From positions 1 through 38,870 of the forward strand of contig JAOASF010000195.1 of NCBI GenBank assembly GCA_025210175.1: a stretch of 38,870 nucleotides of DNA, written 5' to 3'. Shown one piece after another: positions 33,063 through 38,870 of the stretch. The translations under genes were made by a program, and so were the position numbers. Position 1 is the first letter of the stretch, and each line of letters starts with the position of its first letter. The notes below the pieces were generated by a model that was not told the origin of the DNA, did not search any database, and saw only the letters and a list, made by a program, of their open reading frames with translations. This DNA is from Crocinitomicaceae bacterium (GTDB taxonomy: Bacteria; Bacteroidota; Bacteroidia; Flavobacteriales_D; Crocinitomicaceae).

Positions 33063-34301
33063 ATGATAAAATCAATAAACATAGAGTCTTGGAGGCAATT
33101 TGACAAAGTTCAAATTAACTTCCACGATAGGCTGACAATACTTACAGGTGCTAATGGTGCTGGAAAGACTACCATTTTAAATATAATTAATCAGCATTTT
33201 GGTTGGCAAAATCAATTAGTAGGAACTGCAAAAAGAGATAAGAAAACAGGTGGACTAAATTACTTGACTGGATTTTGGAAGAAACTAATGGAAACCACCA
33301 TAAATCCAAATGATAATAATCCTGATAAGATTGGAGTACTTCACTACTCGAATGGACAACAAACGAACCTATTAATTCCAAAAAAAATTGGGACAGTTTA
33401 TAATGTTCAAATCCAAACTCAACAACCTCTAAATGGATTTAATATACCTTCTCATAGACCAATATATAAGTACCAAGCTGTTCCGAATATATCAACAAGT
33501 GTAATTACAAAGAAACAGGCATTTAATAGTTATAGACAATCTCAAAAACAAAGATATTTTAGCCAGAGAAGTGAAAAAACAGAAACCTATTTCATTAAAG
33601 AAACTCTTATTTCACTTGCGGCTCTTGGATATGGCAATCAAATTGTAAATTCTAATGAAGGAGCAATTAAAATTTATGAAGGGTTCATTGATATCCTTAA
33701 AACAGTTCTACCGCCAAAACTTGGTTTCAAGTCTCTTTCTATAAGAATACCAGAAGTAATTCTTGAAACTGAATCAGGAGAATTTAGTATTGACGCAGTA
33801 TCTGGTGGAATTGCTTCCATTATTGATTTGGCTTGGCAAATCTATATGTTTGATGACACCGAAACGCCTTTTGTAGTTTCATTTGATGAGCCCGAAAATC
33901 ATTTGCATCCTGAAATGCAAAAAACTCTTTTGCCAAATTTTTTAAAAGCCTTTCCAAATGTTCAATTTATAGTAGCGTCACATAATCCATTCATTATTTC
34001 ATCAGTAGATGATTCAAATGTTTATGCTCTAGTATATAATGAAGAAAATAAAGTTACTTCCGAATTACTTGAAAATTTTGAAAAATCTGGAACTGCAAAT
34101 GAAATCCTTCGTCAGGTTTTAGGAATTGAAACAACAACACCAGAATGGGTTGATGATAGGATTGACCAAATTTTAAATAAGTATTCATCTACTGGCATAA
34201 CACCTGAAAATATTCAAATTTTCAAAAATGAACTAACAGAAATAGGTTTGAATAAATATATTAATCAGGCAGTTGTCGAACTAATTTCTAGAAAAAAATG
34301 A
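33063..34301 (+). CDS. SMC/OLD-like AAA ATPase of a Septu-type pair (PtuA-like)
   Basis: This 412 aa protein has Walker A GANGAGKTT (29-37), an ABC-type signature VSGGIAS (246-252), Walker B FVVSFDEPENHLHP (270-283) and an H-loop ASHNPF (305-310), the order of ABC/SMC-like AAA15 ATPases. It is fused to no nuclease but overlaps an HNH endonuclease gene by 4 nt. ATPase + HNH pairs of this design (PtuA/PtuB, also found with retrons) defend against phages. The C-terminal about 80 aa are helical, as in partners that bind the HNH subunit. It is the first gene of cassette 5. Confidence 0.75.
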   Translation: MIKSINIESWRQFDKVQINFHDRLTILTGANGAGKTTILNIINQHFGWQNQLVGTAKRDKKTGGLNYLTGFWKKLMETTINPNDNNPDKIGVLHYSNGQQTNLLIPKKIGTVYNVQIQTQQPLNGFNIPSHRPIYKYQAVPNISTSVITKKQAFNSYRQSQKQRYFSQRSEKTETYFIKETLISLAALGYGNQIVNSNEGAIKIYEGFIDILKTVLPPKLGFKSLSIRIPEVILETESGEFSIDAVSGGIASIIDLAWQIYMFDDTETPFVVSFDEPENHLHPEMQKTLLPNFLKAFPNVQFIVASHNPFIISSVDDSNVYALVYNEENKVTSELLENFEKSGTANEILRQVLGIETTTPEWVDDRIDQILNKYSSTGITPENIQIFKNELTEIGLNKYINQAVVELISRKK

Positions 34302-34942
34302 TTGAGCTTAAAAAGAAAAGCAAGCCTCAATTACTTATTAATAATGGAGATGCTTGGACTGCTGATTTAATGACAGAGTTTTACCAAACAAATACAATTA
34401 ACAAAACTAAACAGAATCGTTATAGTCGCACAGAAATTAAGGAAGTTCTAGTTGAAGAAACCAATGGCAAATGTGCCTATTGCGAAAGTAAGGTAACGCA
34501 TATTTACCCTGGAGATATAGAACATATTATTCCGAAAGCAAAATTCCCAAGATTAACGTTTACTTGGAATAATTTGACATTTGGTTGCTATTGGTGTAAC
34601 AATAAAAAAAGAAATTTTTTAGACCGAGCAAATATGATGTTGAATCCATACAAAGATAAAACGAACGAACATATTCGTGCTTTTGGACCGATTATTTGTC
34701 ATATCAATTCTAGTCAGAGAGGCGAAATAACTTGGAGAGTTTTAGAATTAAACCGAGCAGAGTTAAGAGATAAAAGACAAGAAAAAATAGAAGAGCTTCA
34801 GGTGTTAATTGATAAATATAACTTAACAACGAATCCGACTCTTAAAGGACTTATTGAAGTTGAAATATTAGATTTTATTGAAAGAACTGATTACTCTTTT
34901 AGTTTGAAACAATATTTTGAAGATAATAAAAACGCAGCCTAA
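34298..34942 (+). CDS. HNH endonuclease of a Septu-type pair (PtuB-like)
   Basis: This 214 aa protein has zinc Cys pairs CAYC (59-62) and CYWC (97-100) bracketing the HNH core DIEHIIPKAKF (73-83), with N91/N92 and N101 completing it. The GKCAYCE..IEHI-PK..N..C..CN..K layout is that of HNH_5-type nucleases such as PtuB. It would cut DNA or RNA when released or activated by the ATPase encoded just upstream (ATGA overlap). The cassette end gcagcctaac covers its last codons. Confidence 0.8.
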   Translation: MIELKKKSKPQLLINNGDAWTADLMTEFYQTNTINKTKQNRYSRTEIKEVLVEETNGKCAYCESKVTHIYPGDIEHIIPKAKFPRLTFTWNNLTFGCYWCNNKKRNFLDRANMMLNPYKDKTNEHIRAFGPIICHINSSQRGEITWRVLELNRAELRDKRQEKIEELQVLIDKYNLTTNPTLKGLIEVEILDFIERTDYSFSLKQYFEDNKNAA

Positions 34943-35067
34943 CAATGTATATAAAAAATAGGCGAAATAGTAGTGAATTCAAGGGTTTTGGCTCGCATCA
35001 AACTTTGTGCTTAACCGAAAGTTTAGTACTTCGTAATCGCCTACTTTTCATATACTAACCGTTGTGC
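34934..35067 (+). repeat. attC-like imperfect palindrome 4
   Basis: Outer left box gcctaac (34937-34943), inner pair taggcga (34959-34965) and tcgccta (35037-35043), outer right accgttgtgc (35058-35067). Arms align as tgtatataaaaaataggcga against the complement of tcgcctacttttcatata, with an extra few bases on one side. Length (134 bp), box order and position between gene groups are those of integron attC sites, though the right box gttgtgc departs from GTTRRRY at one position. Confidence 0.6.
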
Positions 35068-35089
35068 TTCACGAATAAAACAAATCTAA

Positions 35090-36952
35090 ATGTGGTCAGA
35101 TAACGAAACAACAGAAGACTTACTCGGATTCAAGGTCCATGCTGACTTAATTACTGAAGTAGTAAAAGATGATGCATTGTTACCAATAACAATTGGTGTC
35201 TTTGGAGATTGGGGAAGTGGGAAGTCGAGCATTCTAAAAATTGCTAGTGAACAATTAGATGAACAAGATGATGGCACTTTTGTATTGTATTTCAATGGGT
35301 GGTTGTTTGAAGGTTATGATGATGCAAAAGCAGCATTATTAGAATCAATAATAAAAGAGTTTGAGAAAAATCAAACATTTGGAGCTAATGTAAAAGGAAA
35401 AGCAAAGAAATTACTTAAGTCCGTTAATTGGATGAGGGTTCTAGGATTAGGATTCAAGAAAGTAGCTCTTCCAGCTGCGAGTGCATATTTAACGGGAGGG
35501 GTTTCATTGATCCCTTATTTAGTTGAACAATTTGGAAGCTTAAAAGCTGAAGATATTGCAGAAAAACTTCAAGGTGAAGAATCCGAAGAATTTCTAAGAT
35601 CACTTTTAAAAGATAAGGAAGCCGAAGACAAATCTATGCTTGTACGGGAATTTCGAGATGGATTTGCTGAACTAATTGAGGAATCTAAGATCAAGAAACT
35701 AGTTGTTGTCATAGATGATTTGGATAGATGCACTCCTGATAGAATTATCGAAAACTTGGAGGCCATAAAACTCTTTCTTAATGTTGAAAAAACTGCATTT
35801 GTGATTGGAGCGGACCCAAGAATTGTAAGGCACGCAATAGAATATCGCTTTAAACCGAATCATGATGGAGGGGACAATGATAGAATTGTAGATGATTATT
35901 TAGAAAAGCTAATTCAAGTTCCGTACTACCTTCCTAAATTATCAGACTCGGAGGTAGAAACATATATCTCATTGTTAATTGCAAAAAGAGATTTAACAGG
36001 TAATTCTTTTCAAAAAGTATTGGACGTATTTTATTCCTATAGAGAATCAAATAGATATAGTGTTTTTGGACTTTCTAATGTAAAAGATCATTTGGAGAAA
36101 GAAGAGTTTGAAAAGTTATCTATAGGACTTTCTTCAATTCCTGCATTAGCCCCTATAATAACTCAAAGCCTATACGGTAATCCTAGACAAATAAAACGAT
36201 TCTTAAATACTTTCACTTTGAGAAAAAGATTGGCTGATATCGCCAACATTACTGGGTTTAATGATGCTGTCTTGGCAAAACTTATGATTCTTGAATATTC
36301 TGAATTACCTCTTTTTAAGGAATTATACAATTGGCAAATAACTCAAGAGGGGATGCCTTCACAAATAAAGGAACTAGAAGGGGGTTGTGAAGATGGTACA
36401 TTAAGTGAAAAAAAGGAACGACTTGAAACTAACTATTCTAAATGGACAAGAGAAAAATTAATCAAATGGTTATCGGTCGACCCTAAATTACAAGACGTTG
36501 ATCTTAGAGATTATTTTTGGATTTCTAGAGATCAAATCTCTTCAAGTATTCTAGGGGCAAGTTTAGTTCCGCCAATTGTAAAGTCATTATTTAACAAATT
36601 AAATCAAGATAGCTTACCAGCAAAAGCATCTAAACATATAATCAGCACTGAAGTAAAAATCTTAGGAGAATCAGAGTTACCACAATTTCTTGTTTTTTCA
36701 AGTTCAATCCTTAAGAAAAACAAAAACCAAAAGAGGCTATATGATGTTTTTCATTACCTGATTGAAGAAGGTGTAGAAGGAGCAGAAATGTACTACAAAG
36801 AAGCATTGATGAACATTACAAATAATGGAGTTGAAGCTGCCGTTGGGAATAGTTTGAAGAGAATAAATGTATCCGAATCATTCAGGCAGTTTTTAAATGA
36901 TTTTTTTAAAGACAATAAATCTCCTGCATCAAAAGCATATAATCTAAAATAA
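35090..36952 (+). CDS. qatA: KAP-family P-loop ATPase of the Qat system (QatA)
   Basis: This 620 aa protein has Walker A GDWGSGKSS (39-47), Walker B LVVVIDDLDR (204-213) and the KAP hallmark NPRQIKRFLNTF (about 364-375). A hydrophobic insertion between Walker A and B (about 118-145, ALPAASAYLTGGVSLIPYL) is usual for KAP ATPases and may touch membrane. It is the first gene of a KAP ATPase, unknown protein, QueC-like set, which is the qatABC order of the QatABCD anti-phage system. It lies just after attC-like site 4 and overlaps qatB by 1 nt. Confidence 0.85.
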   Translation: MWSDNETTEDLLGFKVHADLITEVVKDDALLPITIGVFGDWGSGKSSILKIASEQLDEQDDGTFVLYFNGWLFEGYDDAKAALLESIIKEFEKNQTFGANVKGKAKKLLKSVNWMRVLGLGFKKVALPAASAYLTGGVSLIPYLVEQFGSLKAEDIAEKLQGEESEEFLRSLLKDKEAEDKSMLVREFRDGFAELIEESKIKKLVVVIDDLDRCTPDRIIENLEAIKLFLNVEKTAFVIGADPRIVRHAIEYRFKPNHDGGDNDRIVDDYLEKLIQVPYYLPKLSDSEVETYISLLIAKRDLTGNSFQKVLDVFYSYRESNRYSVFGLSNVKDHLEKEEFEKLSIGLSSIPALAPIITQSLYGNPRQIKRFLNTFTLRKRLADIANITGFNDAVLAKLMILEYSELPLFKELYNWQITQEGMPSQIKELEGGCEDGTLSEKKERLETNYSKWTREKLIKWLSVDPKLQDVDLRDYFWISRDQISSSILGASLVPPIVKSLFNKLNQDSLPAKASKHIISTEVKILGESELPQFLVFSSSILKKNKNQKRLYDVFHYLIEEGVEGAEMYYKEALMNITNNGVEAAVGNSLKRINVSESFRQFLNDFFKDNKSPASKAYNLK

Positions 36953-37701
36953 TGGGAACTTCTAAATCATATAAAGCAACAGTACAAGGACAACCTCAAT
37001 GGGGAGAGTTAAGTAGTTCCGTTACTAGAAGTTGTGATGGAGGAGATGTGTCATCAGACAGTCTATCGCGAATACTAGGGAACTTTGTGAATGTAGTCGG
37101 AGGGGCTAGTGTTTCGGGAAGAGGAGGCTCAAAAATAGCAGGTAGAAGTGGAATCAAAACAGCCAAAAAGTTAGGAGGATTTATTGGTGGTTTTGTTGCT
37201 TCTGGTGGAGATTTATCACAAACATTATCTCAAACAGGTCTAATCGATTTAACAGGTAAATCGGTTGAGGATGTAATTGATCATTTAATAGAGTTTTGTT
37301 CTGGTCCCGCTTCAACGATTGATGCCCGTGCAGCTAAAGAAGCTTCTAGAAAATTACTGGAGGAAATTGCTAGTAACGCAAGTACTATTGATGAGTTGCA
37401 AGAAAGTCTTCAAAATACGGTTGACCGAGAAACGCTTGAAGGTTTAATGGTTAAATATTTTGGATATTATGTTCTTGAGCACTTATCTGTAATGTTCTAT
37501 GAACATTTGGTAATCAAAAAGGGAAAATCTGAATGTTCCAACTTATTCAGACAAATTGAGGCATTTATTATTGATCGATTGGATGAGATGAATAAAACAA
37601 ACCCATTAAATAATATAAATTGGGGAAGTGATGATGCAGATAGACTTATTAAAAATATTCAGCAAGATGTACTAACAGTTTTTGAGAATCATGAGGGTTA
37701 A
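36952..37701 (+). CDS. qatB: QatB-like protein of the Qat system
   Basis: This 249 aa protein opens MGTSKSYKATVQGQPQW and SSSVTRSCDGGDV, then a glycine/serine-rich stretch (about 45-95), followed by a helical domain. This pattern and its place between a KAP ATPase and a QueC-like gene identify it as QatB. Its biochemical role is unknown; it is required for Qat defence in described systems. It overlaps qatA by 1 nt and qatC by 11 nt. Confidence 0.75.
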   Translation: MGTSKSYKATVQGQPQWGELSSSVTRSCDGGDVSSDSLSRILGNFVNVVGGASVSGRGGSKIAGRSGIKTAKKLGGFIGGFVASGGDLSQTLSQTGLIDLTGKSVEDVIDHLIEFCSGPASTIDARAAKEASRKLLEEIASNASTIDELQESLQNTVDRETLEGLMVKYFGYYVLEHLSVMFYEHLVIKKGKSECSNLFRQIEAFIIDRLDEMNKTNPLNNINWGSDDADRLIKNIQQDVLTVFENHEG

Positions 37702-38827
37702 TGTCGAAATAACAGCAGCTAGTAATGGTCAGTTTGCAAACTTATTTCTCTGCTATACTGAACCTGAAACGGAAAATGAAAAAAAAGTTCAACTAAAGTT
37801 TCATGACTTCACTGACCTGCATGACTTTACAAATGACACTTCTTCATTAGGTTTTGATTTCTTCTTAATCTCAGCAATAGTTTATGGAATTGATGACCTC
37901 TTTTCCAGAGAAAAATATTCATTTAATGGCTGGACTAGAGAATTTGAAATTCAGTTCCCAGTAAATGACATTGATGTATGGACTCCTACAGCTGATAGCC
38001 TTAATGAGGCATTGACTTTTCTAACAGGAGATTATTGGTCTGTTTCTTTTTCCAGCCTGAATACAAGGATTTACGTTGAACGAGGAAACAGAATAAGAAG
38101 TTTGATTCCGCAATATGACTTTGGAGACTATGAATTTGCAAGCCTTTTTTCAGGTGGTTTAGATTCGTTAATAGGTGTGATAGATGAACTGACCAATCTT
38201 ACAAATGATAAAAAGGGAATTTTGATTTCTCATTCGGATGGAGCACACGCAGGACCAAAAATTGATCAAGAAAGGATACTTCCTAAACTAGAAAGCAACT
38301 TTCAAAATTCCATAACACATTTAAGCCTTAGGGTTGGTCTGTCAAATACTGACCAAGATGGAAATAAAATAGAACGTGATTCAAATCAAAGGAGCAGATC
38401 AATTTTGTTTTTGGGTATAGCGACTTACATTGTTAATATCATTCCGAACATTAACACACTTCTTTTGCCAGAAAATGGGACAATTTCTTTAAATCATCCG
38501 TTAACGCCATCAAGAAGTAGTTCGTTAAGTACAAGAACAACACATCCTTATTTTATTGAAAAAATTCAGGAGGTTTTAAGACAAACTGGAATATCCGTTC
38601 ATATCAATAATCCTTATTATTCCAAAACTAAAGGAGAAATGGTTTTTGAATGCTTGAACCAAGCAGTCTTAACAGAGTTGTTTCCTGAATCTGCATCTTG
38701 TGGTAAAAGAGGTCATACAGCCCATTGGGATATTAAGAATGCTAAGCAATGTGGTGTGTGTATGCCTTGTATCTATAGAAGTGCTTCTTTACACAAACTC
38801 TATTTAGACAATGAGGTCTATGGATAA
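37691..38827 (+). CDS. qatC: QueC-like protein of the Qat system (QatC), possibly truncated
   Basis: I prefer the ATG at 37691 over an upstream TTG at 37682; this gives 378 aa. FSGGLDSLIG (about 153-162) is the PP-loop ATP-binding motif of QueC. A C-terminal zinc-type cluster SCGKRGHT..CGVCMPC (about 336-361) followed by RSASLHKLYLD is the QueC/QatC signature. QueC makes 7-cyano-7-deazaguanine; QatC may use similar chemistry to modify a target. The frame stops at TAA 38825-38827 after DNEVYG, but the codons beyond stay open to the window end as DLPNLPDPINASPD, so the stop may be premature. A TatD-like QatD would be expected next, outside the window. Confidence 0.78.
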   Translation: MRVNVEITAASNGQFANLFLCYTEPETENEKKVQLKFHDFTDLHDFTNDTSSLGFDFFLISAIVYGIDDLFSREKYSFNGWTREFEIQFPVNDIDVWTPTADSLNEALTFLTGDYWSVSFSSLNTRIYVERGNRIRSLIPQYDFGDYEFASLFSGGLDSLIGVIDELTNLTNDKKGILISHSDGAHAGPKIDQERILPKLESNFQNSITHLSLRVGLSNTDQDGNKIERDSNQRSRSILFLGIATYIVNIIPNINTLLLPENGTISLNHPLTPSRSSSLSTRTTHPYFIEKIQEVLRQTGISVHINNPYYSKTKGEMVFECLNQAVLTELFPESASCGKRGHTAHWDIKNAKQCGVCMPCIYRSASLHKLYLDNEVYG

Positions 38828-38870
38828 GATTTACCTAATCTCCCTGATCCAATTAATGCTTCGCCTGATA

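Overview
The window comes from a Bacteroidota genome, most likely a member of the Flavobacteriales. The evidence is a short (289 aa) RpoD-type sigma factor, TAnnTTTG promoter boxes, a secreted protein with a type IX secretion sorting tail, a TonB receptor paired with a DUF4249 lipoprotein, an RteC homologue and an AT-rich composition. Genus cannot be read from the sequence alone.

Positions 1-14.8 kb look like ordinary chromosome. They hold a TonB receptor/DUF4249 pair, a DUF983 protein, a T9SS cargo protein with fibronectin-like repeats, a siderophore receptor and PepSY reductase operon behind a Fur-like palindrome, a membrane protein/XRE regulator pair, rpoD, and an operon of a low-molecular-weight phosphatase, an RsmI-like methylase, methionine aminopeptidase and a membrane protein. 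The methionine aminopeptidase gene carries an in-frame TGA at codon 22. Between rpoD and the XRE pair is a cluster of alternating short repeats, with a fifth copy near position 121.

At 14.73 kb a tRNA-Ser(GCU) gene marks the edge of an integrated element (15.07-19.9 kb). The element carries a tyrosine recombinase, RteC, a DNA-binding helix-turn-helix protein, an initiator-like protein whose gene contains iteron-like palindromes, a DnaC-like ATPase and an N-acetylmuramoyl-L-alanine amidase. The initiator/loader pair with repeats inside the initiator gene recalls the phage lambda O/P arrangement.

From 19.9 kb to the window end is an accessory region that reads as a gene-cassette array. A conserved leader of about 140-350 bp recurs at least five times on the + strand, always ending a few bases upstream of an unrelated gene. 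The bases where the leader ends (for example gttatggcta, gctaactgca, gttaggctgc) reappear as exact reverse complements just after that cassette's last gene. This is what circular integron-type cassettes predict. Some boundaries also hold long imperfect palindromes resembling attC sites. No integron integrase is visible.

The cassettes carry a lipoprotein, a PD-(D/E)XK-like protein, a small basic protein with a frameshifted NCPFD-motif protein, two HEPN-motif proteins (one ApeA-like), an ATPase/HNH pair of Septu type, and the first three genes of a Qat system (KAP ATPase, QatB, QueC-like QatC). The right part is therefore best read as a defence-rich cassette island using a shared leader/recombination sequence.
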